Shown here: piece by piece, positions 1-8,258 of the stretch
Position numbering within the stretch: the stretch's first letter is position 1
Layout: every line of letters starts with the position of its first letter
Origin: Alphaproteobacteria bacterium
Lineage (GTDB): Bacteria > Pseudomonadota > Alphaproteobacteria > Rickettsiales > JADKJE01
DNA length: 64,000 nt
NCBI GenBank assembly: GCA_016722515.1
Contig: JADKJE010000003.1
Coordinates: 248,001 to 312,000 of the forward strand
Direction: 5' to 3'
The notes under the pieces: model-generated
The model's database searches: none
The model's input: only the letters and a program-made list of their open reading frames with translations
Told to the model about the DNA's origin: nothing
Position numbers and translations under genes: made by a program

Positions 1-608
1 GTTTTTTCGTATCGCTTGCTAACGATGCGGTGCAGGCCAGGGAGGTAATGGAATCTTTTATGTGTGACCTGATGATCGTGGATGTGATGATGCCGGGAGA
101 AACAGGTCTTGAGTTTACGCGCTCTATCCGCCAGCAGCACAATCAGATTCCGGTCATCATGTTAACCGCTATGGGTGAAACTACGGATCGTATTCTGGGG
201 TATGAATCAGGTGCCGATGACTATTTACCTAAACCGTTCGAGCCCAAAGAATTGGTACTCAAAATAAGGACAATTCTAAAGCGTGTGGTAGTTCCATTCC
301 ACGTTTCTGAAGACGTAATTAAGATGGGTGAGTTACGCTATAATATCCAAACCGGTGATTTAAAAAAAAGTGGTATCCGTATTCCGCTTACCAGTTCAGA
401 AATCACCTTGCTTAATGCCTTGGCTAAAAAACCTGGAACAATTATCAGTCGAGAAGATTTAGCCGCTTTCAGCAATCAGGTGAATGAACGGACAATTGAT
501 GTTCAAATCACGCGCTTGCGCCAAAAAATGGAAGACGACCCTAAAAACCCTATTCACCTACAAACCGTCCGTAACAAGGGATATGTTCTTTATGCGCAAG
601 TTCTTTAA
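1..608 (+). CDS. OmpR-family response regulator, 5' end outside window
   Basis: DNA-binding response regulator of a two-component system, cut at its N-terminus by the window edge. The frame is open from base 3 with no stop, so the GTG at 30 is internal and not the start. The receiver domain shows the phospho-acceptor Asp in IVDVMMPGE, the switch Thr in MLTAMGE and the conserved Lys in PKPFEP. The C-terminal half is a winged helix ending TVRNKGYVLY, typical of OmpR/PhoB regulators. The downstream histidine kinase gene overlaps its last 17 bases, so the two are translated as a pair. The target genes cannot be read from the sequence. It resembles the OmpR/PetR type of alphaproteobacteria. Confidence 0.93.
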   Translation, partial: FFVSLANDAVQAREVMESFMCDLMIVDVMMPGETGLEFTRSIRQQHNQIPVIMLTAMGETTDRILGYESGADDYLPKPFEPKELVLKIRTILKRVVVPFHVSEDVIKMGELRYNIQTGDLKKSGIRIPLTSSEITLLNALAKKPGTIISREDLAAFSNQVNERTIDVQITRLRQKMEDDPKNPIHLQTVRNKGYVLYAQVL

Positions 609-1929
609 TGGTTTTAAAAAACTATTACCTTTAACGTTATTTGGACGGTTTTTCCTGATTATCGTCGTGCCAGCCATCATTGTGCAACTGGTTGCCAGCT
701 ACATGTTTTATGCCAGGCACTGGAGTACAGTCAGTCAGCATATGGCACATTCATTGGGAGGGGAAGTTGCTTTTGTAGTCAATGAGTTACATGATTCTTC
801 TGAAGTTAAATATAAAGAAATTATTTTTAAAGCTAAAGAATATTTGGGATTGAGGATTAGGTTAGATAATCCTGTGCAACTGGCGCATGTTGATAATCAA
901 TCGGCCAGTCTTCAGGAAAAATATCATATACAACTTTTGTCACAAGTACTGAAAGCAAGATTTAATTACCCCTTCACGATTCAATTAGTTGATGAACAAA
1001 AAACAGTGGTTGTGTCGGTACTGCTGCCTAAATCAAAGCTGATAATTACGGCTTCAAGCAAACGTTTAACCAACTCGACCACGTATATTTTTATTGAATG
1101 GGTGGTTGGAGTAGGGATATTGACGTTGGTTATTTCACTCATGTTTTTACGAACGCAAGTGCGCTCTATACGGCGTATGGCAGAAGCGGCCGATCAATTT
1201 GGCCGGGGGTTGGAGGTGGGATGGTTTATCCCTCAAGGTGCGATTGAAATCAGAAAAGCCGCAGAAGCTTTTCTGAAAATGAAGCATCGTATTCAACGCA
1301 TGGTGACACAGCGAACCGAATTACTTGCTGGCGTATCGCATGATTTACGTACACCTTTAACGCGTATTACGCTACAGCTTGCATTGCTTGAACCAACATT
1401 TCCTGAAGCGGTGTCATCGATGAAACAAGACATTAAAGACATGGAACATATGATACAGGAGTATTTGGAGTTTGCTAAAGGAGCAGGTGAGGAGCAGCCA
1501 GTTGAGGTCATTGTCAGGAATTTTATACAGCAAATTATCACTACTTATGAAAATCATCCCAGTAAAATTCGTATAGAGCAGATTCCTGATATCCATTTAA
1601 CCATCCGCGAACAATCAGTCAAAAGGGCTATCGTTAATATTCTGGATAATGCGGTACGGTTTGGCACAGAAGTCCATCTATCTGGATATCTAACCACCAC
1701 GCATCTTCATCTCCATATTGATGATAATGGTCCAGGCATTCCTTTGCTAGAGCGCATCAATGTGTTTAAGCCATTTTACAGGTTAGAGCCGGGACGTAAT
1801 TTAAACCATTCTGGTGTTGGTCTAGGTCTGGCTATTGCTAAAGATATCGTCACCAGCCACGGTGGAACCATTCGCATGGACGATAGTACACTTGGCGGGA
1901 CACGGGTTAGTTTGACGTTACCCATCTAA
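592..1929 (+). CDS. EnvZ-like membrane sensor histidine kinase
   Basis: Cognate sensor kinase of the preceding regulator, 445 residues from the ATG at 592. That start is chosen because AAGGG lies 11 bases upstream; an in-frame ATG at 583 has no room for a ribosome site, and the frame further upstream is a shadow of the regulator gene. A first membrane helix (about residues 15-38) and a second (about 166-187) flank a short periplasmic region of about 125 residues. A HAMP-like linker follows, then the H-box with His250 (GVSHDLRTPL), the N-box (NILDNAVRFG), the G1 box (DDNGPGI) and the G2 box (GVGLGLAIAK). The architecture and size match EnvZ. The signal sensed is unknown. Confidence 0.92.
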   Translation: MRKFFNGFKKLLPLTLFGRFFLIIVVPAIIVQLVASYMFYARHWSTVSQHMAHSLGGEVAFVVNELHDSSEVKYKEIIFKAKEYLGLRIRLDNPVQLAHVDNQSASLQEKYHIQLLSQVLKARFNYPFTIQLVDEQKTVVVSVLLPKSKLIITASSKRLTNSTTYIFIEWVVGVGILTLVISLMFLRTQVRSIRRMAEAADQFGRGLEVGWFIPQGAIEIRKAAEAFLKMKHRIQRMVTQRTELLAGVSHDLRTPLTRITLQLALLEPTFPEAVSSMKQDIKDMEHMIQEYLEFAKGAGEEQPVEVIVRNFIQQIITTYENHPSKIRIEQIPDIHLTIREQSVKRAIVNILDNAVRFGTEVHLSGYLTTTHLHLHIDDNGPGIPLLERINVFKPFYRLEPGRNLNHSGVGLGLAIAKDIVTSHGGTIRMDDSTLGGTRVSLTLPI

Positions 1930-2050
1930 GATTCCTGCTCCGTGGGCTGAGGATAACGGAATGTGGTAGTGGAGCAAAATAATTATTTTAGATCAAGCTC
2001 TTGCATATTGGACACTAGTGCTCTGGGAAGAGGCTAGATTCATCCCTATT

Positions 2051-2089
2051 CGCCTGAATCTGAGTTGGTGTGGGTAGCGCATTCAGGCG
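2051..2089. repeat. 9-bp perfect inverted repeat upstream of DUF2336 gene
   Basis: CGCCTGAAT at 2051-2059 is the exact reverse complement of ATTCAGGCG at 2081-2089, separated by 21 bases. No T-run follows on either strand, so it is not an ordinary terminator. It lies just upstream of a likely promoter for the gene at 2149 and could be an operator or part of a structured RNA. This is inferred from symmetry alone. Confidence 0.5.
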
Positions 2090-2121
2090 TTAACGACCTA
2101 TTAAAACCTTCGTGCTATAAG
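2090..2121 (+). promoter_or_regulatory. Putative extended -10 promoter of the DUF2336 gene
   Basis: TGC-TATAAG at 2113-2121 is an extended -10 element (TG, one base, then a hexamer close to TATAAT). A poor -35 (TTAACG, 2090-2095) lies too far upstream for ideal spacing, as is common when the TG extension is present. The start codon is 28 bases further on, behind a strong GAGGAGG ribosome site. Confidence 0.4.
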
Positions 2122-2148
2122 TAATAAAACGACTCGAGGAGGCATCAT

Positions 2149-3237
2149 ATGGTTTCGGCACATTTATTAGAGGCAACAAAAAAACTAAAACTTGTTCCTA
2201 ATCAAGAACATAAGATAAATATGATTCGTACATTGGCTGATTGCCTTAATTCATCGGCTTTTGGTTCTCAAGAGCTCGGTTTAGCAGAAGATATTCTACG
2301 TTTAAGTGCCAAGGATGAAGTGAAGGTAAGGGCCGCTGTATCGACCCATTTAAGTTCTTCGCAATATTTGCCGCATGATCTAGCCTTGTTACTGGCAGAA
2401 GATGATGAAGATCAAGTGAGTTTACCTATCCTGGAATATTCACCTGTTTTGACTCAAGATGACCTTTTACAGTTTGTTCATAAAATCGATAAAACGGGGT
2501 CACTGCGAGCCATAGCTAGAAGAGAGGATATTGGGTTTGATTTGTCACATGAACTGGTTGCCAAAGATAATCCCGAAGTATCAGAAACATTACTTGGAAA
2601 TAAGAATGCCCACATTAATGACCAGACTTTTTATGCTGTGTTAAAGCAATCAAACCGTTATCCGAGTTTGGTTGAGTATCTCTGTGAAAGGACTGATTTA
2701 AGTTCAACATTGGTTGATAAACTCTATGTTGTGGTAGCAGAAGAATCAAAAGAACAGTTGATGAAGCAATATCCGCGGACGGCTAAGCCTGTGATAAGTT
2801 CTCAACAAAAATCCAATGAAAATACCATTTTGGCTAAAGTGGCAACCCACGATTCAAGACAGGTATTTGACTATGTCAGTTATCTTTATCAGCAGAAACG
2901 CTTGACCCCATCACTGACGATTCGTTCACTTTGTTACGGAAATTTGAATTTCTTTGAAGCGGCTATGTCGCGCTTGGCTGGTATTCCATTTCCTAATGCT
3001 AAGCGTTTGATTAGGGACGGCGGAAATAAAGGGTTTAAACTCTTGTACCAAACGTCTAAATTGCCGGATAACCTCTATGATGGACTGCAGCTACTGGTTG
3101 ATTTTGTGATTGCTAACCCTGGTCTTAAGCCGGCGGATTTTCGTAAAAAATTAACAAGCCATATTATTAAGAACAGGTTGGAAGAATCCATACCATCGCT
3201 TACTTCTTTGTTGAATATTATCTCTGAAGGGGTGTAA
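2149..3237 (+). CDS. DUF2336 domain-containing protein
   Basis: A 362-residue cytoplasmic, all-helical protein. Family features seen: repeated helical units containing VRAAVSTHL, LALLLAEDD, PILEYSPVLTQDDLL, RAIARRED and a further VSETLLGNKNAHI unit. This spacing is typical of DUF2336, a HEAT-like family almost confined to alphaproteobacteria. Its biochemical function is not established. The start is well supported by GAGGAGG about 8 bases upstream of the ATG. It sits between the two-component pair and folE, with its own likely promoter. No signal peptide or membrane segment is seen. Confidence 0.8.
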   Translation: MVSAHLLEATKKLKLVPNQEHKINMIRTLADCLNSSAFGSQELGLAEDILRLSAKDEVKVRAAVSTHLSSSQYLPHDLALLLAEDDEDQVSLPILEYSPVLTQDDLLQFVHKIDKTGSLRAIARREDIGFDLSHELVAKDNPEVSETLLGNKNAHINDQTFYAVLKQSNRYPSLVEYLCERTDLSSTLVDKLYVVVAEESKEQLMKQYPRTAKPVISSQQKSNENTILAKVATHDSRQVFDYVSYLYQQKRLTPSLTIRSLCYGNLNFFEAAMSRLAGIPFPNAKRLIRDGGNKGFKLLYQTSKLPDNLYDGLQLLVDFVIANPGLKPADFRKKLTSHIIKNRLEESIPSLTSLLNIISEGV

Positions 3238-3251
3238 TTTTCTTAAAAATG

Positions 3252-3260
3252 TGCTACAAT
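3252..3260 (+). promoter_or_regulatory. Putative extended -10 promoter of folE
   Basis: TGC-TACAAT is an extended -10 element with 5 of 6 hexamer matches, about 88 bases upstream of the folE start. No good -35 is seen at the usual distance. The same TGC-TA pattern recurs before other genes here (2113, 16314, 30186), which supports it. Confidence 0.45.
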
Positions 3261-3265
3261 CAGCC

Positions 3266-3322
3266 CACCTATGCGGCTGGATGTCTAGTGCCCTGTGCTT
3301 GGAATTGAGGTTGGTATAGGTG
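3266..3322 (+). repeat. Inverted repeat in the folE leader
   Basis: CACCTAT at 3266-3272 pairs perfectly with ATAGGTG at 3316-3322, enclosing 43 bases inside the presumed 5' untranslated region of folE. It could close a structured leader. No known riboswitch consensus was recognised. Confidence 0.3.
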
Positions 3323-3347
3323 TTATTTACCTAGCAGGAATCCTTCC

Positions 3348-3989
3348 ATGAAAGCTCACGCACTTAAACTAGCCGATACCTTAGCCCCCAATAAAAGTGA
3401 CGATATTATCCGTCCAACTCGCCAAGAGGCGGAGGCAGCAGTCCGTACGCTTATTCTGTGGGCTGGCGATAATCCAGACCGTGAAGGCCTTATCGATACC
3501 CCACGCCGGGTGGCCAAAAGTTATGAAGAATTTTTTTGCGGTTACAATGAAGATCCCAAAACGCTCTTGCAACGTACCTTTGAAGAAGTTGAGGATTATG
3601 ATGAGATGATTTTGCTGCGTGATATTCGTATCGAATCATACTGCGAGCATCATATGGTTCCCATTATTGGCCGTGCGCATATTGCTTATATACCTAGTCA
3701 ACGAGTGGTGGGTATCAGTAAGTTGGCACGTGTGGTTGAGGCGTTTTCTAAGCGTTTGCAGATCCAGGAAAAACTAACGGCCCAGGTCGCTAACACGATC
3801 AACGAAGTGCTGCAGCCACGAGGCGTAGGCGTGGTAATCGAAGCGAGTCATCAATGTATGACAACGCGCGGTGTCCATAAGTCGGATGTTGTGATGCAAA
3901 CCAGCCACATGCTTGGTTTATTTCGTTCGGATAAAAAAACGAGACAAGAATTTTTTAATCTGGTATGCTCTACTAGATCATGGTCGTAA
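3348..3989 (+). CDS. folE: GTP cyclohydrolase I
   Basis: Converts GTP to 7,8-dihydroneopterin triphosphate, the first step of tetrahydrofolate synthesis and also the entry to queuosine. The 213 residues match the family length. Conserved motifs are all present: the zinc-ligand region YCEHHMVPI, the helix GISKLARVVEAF, and QCMTTRGV carrying the second zinc Cys, followed by TSHMLGLFR. This is the zinc-dependent FolE (type IA) form. An AGGA ribosome site lies 9 bases before the ATG. It stands alone, with a probable promoter in the gap behind the DUF2336 gene. Confidence 0.97.
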   Translation: MKAHALKLADTLAPNKSDDIIRPTRQEAEAAVRTLILWAGDNPDREGLIDTPRRVAKSYEEFFCGYNEDPKTLLQRTFEEVEDYDEMILLRDIRIESYCEHHMVPIIGRAHIAYIPSQRVVGISKLARVVEAFSKRLQIQEKLTAQVANTINEVLQPRGVGVVIEASHQCMTTRGVHKSDVVMQTSHMLGLFRSDKKTRQEFFNLVCSTRSWS

Positions 3990-4049
3990 ACAAGAGCTAT
4001 GACACATTATATAGTAGTTGAATAGAGGCTTATTCGTAAGGGGGATGCG

Positions 4050-5126
4050 ATGCTGCTGATGGGGGATCCACTTCCGTGGTTTAATGGAAACTTGTTAACT
4101 GGCCAACCTTTTTCGTTACAGAAATTAGGGGGGCGTTTTGTCGTTATGTTCTTTTTGGGTGCGCTCAGGGATGCTAAAAGCCGGCGTATCATTGACTATA
4201 TTAATCAAAGTGAATTATGGAAGTCCCAGGCGCTTGCACCGGTATTTATTAGCTGCGACCGTCGTGATTCATTATGGTCAACCAGCACAGAATTAGACGA
4301 CCATCTCTTTTGTGTTGCCGATTTTGATGGAAACATGAGTGCCAGAATGGGCGCGACTGATGGTGAATTTGATCCAGTCTCACAGCAGCCCTTATCCTAT
4401 AGGCGCTTTTGTGTGGTGAGTGATCCATTCCTCAGGGTATTGCATCTCATCTCATTGGCGGATCCAGATGCCTGTGTGAGCACGCTGGAATCGCTCTTAA
4501 AAGCAGAGGTTCAGGCTAAAACCAAACAGGAGAAAATCGCTTTAAGTGCACCAATATTATTACTGCCTAGGGTATTAGAATCGCGTTTGCGATTTGGTTT
4601 ATCCGCTAGTCATCAAGGGCAGGAACAGGCCGCTAAAATGATTTTGACAGGCTTAAGGTTCAGAACGCGAGATGCAGTTGACAGGGAATTTCCTGTGCGG
4701 GATGAGCATTTGCGTGAACAAATCAAAAAGATATTAGCCAAGCGTGTGTTTAATGAAATGAATAAATGTTTCCATTTTAAGGTGACACATTTAGAACATG
4801 TGGTAACCGAAAAATGCAGTGAACATAATCCGGTTATACGCCAGCGAGACAATACCACATCGGCTAACGCACATCGCCAATTTGGGCTGATCGCCAATAT
4901 CAGTGAAGATGGCACCGCTCCCCTTGGCGTATCATTTCCTGAATTTGGTAATCTACTGTATCAAATAGAACCAGGGGCGGTACTTGTGTATTCATCAAGT
5001 TTATTATACACTCCCGTGGTAGAAGAACCAAACTCAGCCATGATGTTGCGGCTTTATATGTTTGATGAGCATGGGGCTCATGTTAAACGCCGTTTTCATC
5101 AGCATATTGGCGCTGAGTTTGTTTAG
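4050..5126 (+). CDS. Redoxin-like plus degenerate 2OG-Fe(II) oxygenase-like protein
   Basis: A 358-residue soluble protein. The first ~150 residues resemble a peroxiredoxin/AhpC-type thioredoxin fold (GDPLPWF, FVVMFFLGA, APVFISCD) but lack the catalytic Cys at the usual place. The C-terminal third resembles the prolyl-4-hydroxylase-like dioxygenase domain common in alphaproteobacterial redoxin fusions (RDNTTS, GVSFPEFG, PGAVLVYSSSLL). In that family the iron triad is an HxD pair and a distal His. Here the HxD His aligns with Gln265 (QRD, Asp267 kept) and the distal His with Tyr320 (LLYTPV). Only the Arg expected to bind 2-oxoglutarate (Arg334) is plausible. The protein may therefore be catalytically dead or use another chemistry. 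The start at 4050 follows AAGGGGG closely. It is followed 9 bases later by grxB, so the two are probably co-transcribed. Confidence 0.7.
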   Translation: MLLMGDPLPWFNGNLLTGQPFSLQKLGGRFVVMFFLGALRDAKSRRIIDYINQSELWKSQALAPVFISCDRRDSLWSTSTELDDHLFCVADFDGNMSARMGATDGEFDPVSQQPLSYRRFCVVSDPFLRVLHLISLADPDACVSTLESLLKAEVQAKTKQEKIALSAPILLLPRVLESRLRFGLSASHQGQEQAAKMILTGLRFRTRDAVDREFPVRDEHLREQIKKILAKRVFNEMNKCFHFKVTHLEHVVTEKCSEHNPVIRQRDNTTSANAHRQFGLIANISEDGTAPLGVSFPEFGNLLYQIEPGAVLVYSSSLLYTPVVEEPNSAMMLRLYMFDEHGAHVKRRFHQHIGAEFV

Positions 5127-5135
5127 GGAATCATT

Positions 5136-5789
5136 ATGCACACCTTGTATATATACGACCATTGCCCATATTGCGTGAAAGCGCGGATGATTTTTGGATT
5201 AAAAAACGTTCCAGTGCAATTAAAAGTGTTGCTCAATGACGATGAAGCGACACCTCATTCGATGATTTCAAAGAAAATGGTCCCAATTCTTGCGAAGGAA
5301 GATGGCACTTTTTTGCCTGAGAGTATGGATATTATCCGCACGATCGATGCCTTGGACGGCAAACCAATCGTGACCAGTTCGCCCGGGAATAGCAAGTTAG
5401 ATCCTTGGTACGCGAAGTCGCGGCAAATGGTGTATCAACTCTGTATGCCCAGATGGGTCCAAGCACCGCTTGAAGAATTTGCTACCCAAGAAGCAAGAGC
5501 CTATTTTATCGCTAAAAAAGAAGCGATGATTGGTAGTTTCCAGCAGCATTTAGCCAACAGCCCTGAGCTCATCCGGCTGGCAGATGAATTATTGAAAGAA
5601 TTGGATGTGCTGATTGATTCACTTGAATTCGTGCATGGCGAGCTTAGTGAAGATGATATTCATCTGTTTGCGGTGTTAAGAAGCCTGTCGATAGTTAAAG
5701 GGATAACGTATCCCCAAAATGTAGAAAAATACCGCCAGCATCTAAGTCAGATTTCTGGCGTTCCTTTGCTGGATGGGCTAGCTATTTAA
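5136..5789 (+). CDS. grxB: Glutaredoxin 2 (GrxB type)
   Basis: A 217-residue GST-fold glutaredoxin that reduces disulphides with glutathione. The N-terminus is strikingly like the enterobacterial enzyme (LYIYDHCPYCVKARMIFG), with the CPYC active site at residues 9-12. VPIL with its cis-proline and PESMDII (glutathione binding) follow, and the C-terminal helical domain contains GELSEDDI. The length equals E. coli GrxB (215). GrxB is mainly gammaproteobacterial, so acquisition by transfer is possible. It lies 9 bases after the redoxin/oxygenase-like gene, consistent with a shared thiol-redox role. Confidence 0.93.
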   Translation: MHTLYIYDHCPYCVKARMIFGLKNVPVQLKVLLNDDEATPHSMISKKMVPILAKEDGTFLPESMDIIRTIDALDGKPIVTSSPGNSKLDPWYAKSRQMVYQLCMPRWVQAPLEEFATQEARAYFIAKKEAMIGSFQQHLANSPELIRLADELLKELDVLIDSLEFVHGELSEDDIHLFAVLRSLSIVKGITYPQNVEKYRQHLSQISGVPLLDGLAI

Positions 5790-5875
5790 GTTGATGTGCT
5801 CGGGCGGCTTCAGGCGTTCCCACTGTTATACTAAAAAATAACTAATCCCTAGAGTGAGACTGAAATGATTATCCC

Positions 5876-5904
5876 TTGCTAATGCGTTGCCCAACATTTA
5901 TGAT
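5876..5904 (+). promoter_or_regulatory. Putative sigma-70-type promoter of lolA
   Basis: TTGCTA at 5876-5881 and TATGAT at 5899-5904 are spaced by 17 bases, with 4/6 and 5/6 matches to the consensus hexamers. The lolA start codon is 38 bases beyond. Confidence 0.5.
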
Positions 5905-5942
5905 TATGAATCAATCGTGCTTGGCTATTTTAAGGGATAACT

Positions 5943-6716
5943 ATGTTGAAATATTTTATAACGTTGGGTTCGTGTATTGCTATGGTGAGCATGGCAAATC
6001 TTTCTTTGGCCCAGCAGCCTAAGGCATTGACTAAAGTATCATCCGAACCCGAAGATGGTATCAAAACCAATAGCAAAAATGATACATCAGTGAGTGGCAA
6101 AAAAAGTGTGCAGAGCATTAAACAGCCTGTCACCCCTAAAGTGGTGAGGGGAATTTATTATTCACCCGAGCGTCAGCAATATGACATCACCCGGGTTGAA
6201 CACTATTTAAATGGTTTAACCACGATGGTCGCCGATTTTACCCAATTCTCTCCTGATGGCAGTAAACAGGGGGGCAAGTTTTATCTGTCACGTCCGGGTA
6301 AGTTACGTTGGGAATATAGTCCGGTTCCTCCGGTTGTGATTGTGGCTCGCAACGGTAGTGTGACTTACTTCGATAAAGAATTAAATCAGGTCTCACACGT
6401 CACCAGCGATGATCCGCTGGCTAATATTTTAACCCGTAAAAAAATTGAGCTCAAAGGTGACCTTCAAGTGGTTTATCTGGATAAGCCCAAAGATGAAATT
6501 ATTGTTTCAATCGTGAAACAAAAAAATCCAACAGAAGGCCGTGTTACCTTCACCATGAAAGACCCTTCCATGCAGTTAGAATCCATCGAAGTAGCCGATT
6601 CAGCAGGCAATATAACAAAAATTAACTTTAGCAATGTAGTCTTAGGTGGACCTGTGAAAGAGAGTTTGTTCTATATTAATCAAAATATGGAATCGAACCG
6701 GAGTCGCAGACGTTAA
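5943..6716 (+). CDS. lolA: Outer-membrane lipoprotein carrier protein LolA family
   Basis: Periplasmic chaperone that carries lipoproteins from the LolCDE transporter to the outer membrane. The 257-residue precursor starts with a signal peptide (about residues 1-23, cleavage near SLAQQ) followed by a polar stretch of about 40 residues. The LolA fold follows: MVADFTQFS, GKFYLSRPGKLRWEY, VTYFDKELNQV, and the ITKINFSNV strand near the end. The typical LolA signature of F.Q, G.....P...RW.Y is seen. AAGGGATAACT precedes the ATG. An alphaproteobacterial DUF/LolA-like homologue with a different cargo cannot be excluded. glmU follows 55 bases downstream. Confidence 0.87.
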   Translation: MLKYFITLGSCIAMVSMANLSLAQQPKALTKVSSEPEDGIKTNSKNDTSVSGKKSVQSIKQPVTPKVVRGIYYSPERQQYDITRVEHYLNGLTTMVADFTQFSPDGSKQGGKFYLSRPGKLRWEYSPVPPVVIVARNGSVTYFDKELNQVSHVTSDDPLANILTRKKIELKGDLQVVYLDKPKDEIIVSIVKQKNPTEGRVTFTMKDPSMQLESIEVADSAGNITKINFSNVVLGGPVKESLFYINQNMESNRSRRR

Positions 6717-6771
6717 TACAGAAATTGAATACACAAACTTAATACACAAATATTGCTAAAGAGGTAGGGGT

Positions 6772-8154
6772 ATGGCACAGGTTCATAATAAAGGAATAAC
6801 AGCCATTATTTTAGCTGCTGGTAAAGGCAAGCGCATGAAATCAAGCTTGCCTAAAGTCATGCACGCTTTGGCTTCTAAGCCGATGATCCAGCATGTGGTT
6901 TCACTTGTTGAGTCGCTTGGAATTTCTCACATTCATGTGGTTGTCAGTCCTGAAGGAGATGCGGTAGCCAAGACGGTAGCCCCGTATCCAACCATTATCC
7001 AACATCCAGCCCAAGGCACAGGGCATGCAGTTGATGTTGCGGTTAAAGCTATTGGATCGGCGCATTTACAGGATATCGTCCTGGTGCTATATGGCGATAC
7101 GCCTTTAATTTATGCCAATACGCTGAGGCGCATGTTACAGGTGATGGAAAGTGACCGTAAACCAGCTGTGGTGGTGCTTGGATTCCTGGCAGAAAATCCA
7201 AGTGGTTATGGCCGCTTGCTGGTGCATGGGGAATCACTGGAAGGGATTATTGAAGAAAAAGATGCCAGTGACGAACAAAAGGCAATCAGCCTATGCAATT
7301 CGGGGGTTATGGCCATTCGTTCCGGGCAATTGCCGGGTTTACTGGCGCAATTAAAAAATCATAATGCCCAGGGCGAATATTATTTAACGGATATTGTGCA
7401 GCTTGCCCGTGAGCAAGGGCTTTCATGTAGCTATATCGAATGCCATGAACAGGAAGTCCAGGGTATCAATAGCCGCCAGCAATTAGCACTTTGTGAGTCA
7501 ATGATTCAACAACGTCTCCGCCTGAATGCTATGGATCAGGGCGTTACACTGATTGATCCGCATTCGGTAACCTTAGCCGTTGATACGAATTTTGGCCAAG
7601 ATATTATTATTGAGCCCCATGTGTTTATTGGGCCCAAAGTGAGCATAGCAAATAATGTCCATATTAAAGCCTTTTCGCATATCGAAGGGGCGCATATTGG
7701 CCAGGGGGCTGTCGTTGGCCCTTTTGCACGGTTGCGTCCTGGCGCTGTTTTGGAAGACGATGTTAAAATCGGTAATTTTGTGGAAGTGAAACAATCCACT
7801 TTCCATAAAGGTGCCAAAGCATCCCATCTCAGTTATGTCGGTGATAGTACGGTAGGTGAGGGAGCCAATATCGGCGCTGGAACCATTACCTGTAATTATG
7901 ATGGCTATAACAAACACCACACAGACATAGGCGCCCATGCTTTTATTGGTTCCAATACGGCTTTGGTGGCCCCAGTGATCATTGGCGAAGGGGCAATCAT
8001 TGGAGCCGGGTCAACCATCAGCAGAGATGTTCCCAAGGATAGCCTATCGTTGACACGGTCAGAACAAAAAATACGTGAGGGCAAAGCTAATGGCATTAGA
8101 AATAAACTCAAAGCCAAAAAAGAATTAAAAAAAGAATCGAAAGTAGAAAATTAA
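6772..8154 (+). CDS. glmU: Bifunctional GlmU: UDP-GlcNAc pyrophosphorylase / GlcN-1-P acetyltransferase
   Basis: Makes UDP-N-acetylglucosamine for peptidoglycan and lipopolysaccharide. It acetylates glucosamine-1-phosphate in its C-terminal half and then joins UMP in its N-terminal half. The 460 residues fit the family. The uridylyltransferase domain has LAAGKGKRMKSSLPKVMH near residues 14-31, the GTGHA motif and GYGRLL. From about residue 255 a left-handed beta-helix of hexapeptide repeats follows, with the acetyltransferase motif around LSYVGDSTVGEG and TCNYDGYNKHHT. The Lys-rich tail (KAKKELKKE) is a minor oddity. The start is supported by AGAGGTAGGGG. Confidence 0.97.
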   Translation: MAQVHNKGITAIILAAGKGKRMKSSLPKVMHALASKPMIQHVVSLVESLGISHIHVVVSPEGDAVAKTVAPYPTIIQHPAQGTGHAVDVAVKAIGSAHLQDIVLVLYGDTPLIYANTLRRMLQVMESDRKPAVVVLGFLAENPSGYGRLLVHGESLEGIIEEKDASDEQKAISLCNSGVMAIRSGQLPGLLAQLKNHNAQGEYYLTDIVQLAREQGLSCSYIECHEQEVQGINSRQQLALCESMIQQRLRLNAMDQGVTLIDPHSVTLAVDTNFGQDIIIEPHVFIGPKVSIANNVHIKAFSHIEGAHIGQGAVVGPFARLRPGAVLEDDVKIGNFVEVKQSTFHKGAKASHLSYVGDSTVGEGANIGAGTITCNYDGYNKHHTDIGAHAFIGSNTALVAPVIIGEGAIIGAGSTISRDVPKDSLSLTRSEQKIREGKANGIRNKLKAKKELKKESKVEN

Positions 8155-8192
8155 AACGCTTTTATTGCTAGAAGGCTTGCCCTTTAACTCCC

Positions 8193-8221
8193 TTGAATTT
8201 AAAGCTCTTACAGGATATAGT
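8193..8221 (+). promoter_or_regulatory. Putative sigma-70-type promoter of valS
   Basis: TTGAAT at 8193-8198 and TATAGT at 8216-8221 are spaced by 17 bases (4/6 and 5/6 matches), in the 104-base gap between glmU and valS. Confidence 0.5.
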
Positions 8222-8258
8222 CCCGGGTTATTAAACATATAAAGAACTGGGTTATTTC

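Noticed and set aside
484..591. Upstream extension of the EnvZ-like kinase to the ATG at 484
   Set aside because: That stretch is an out-of-frame reading of the response regulator gene; the ATG at 592 has the ribosome site and gives the family-type N-terminus.
7536..7938. Minus-strand open frames inside glmU
   Set aside because: They are antisense shadows of the hexapeptide-repeat coding region, with no homology or ribosome site.
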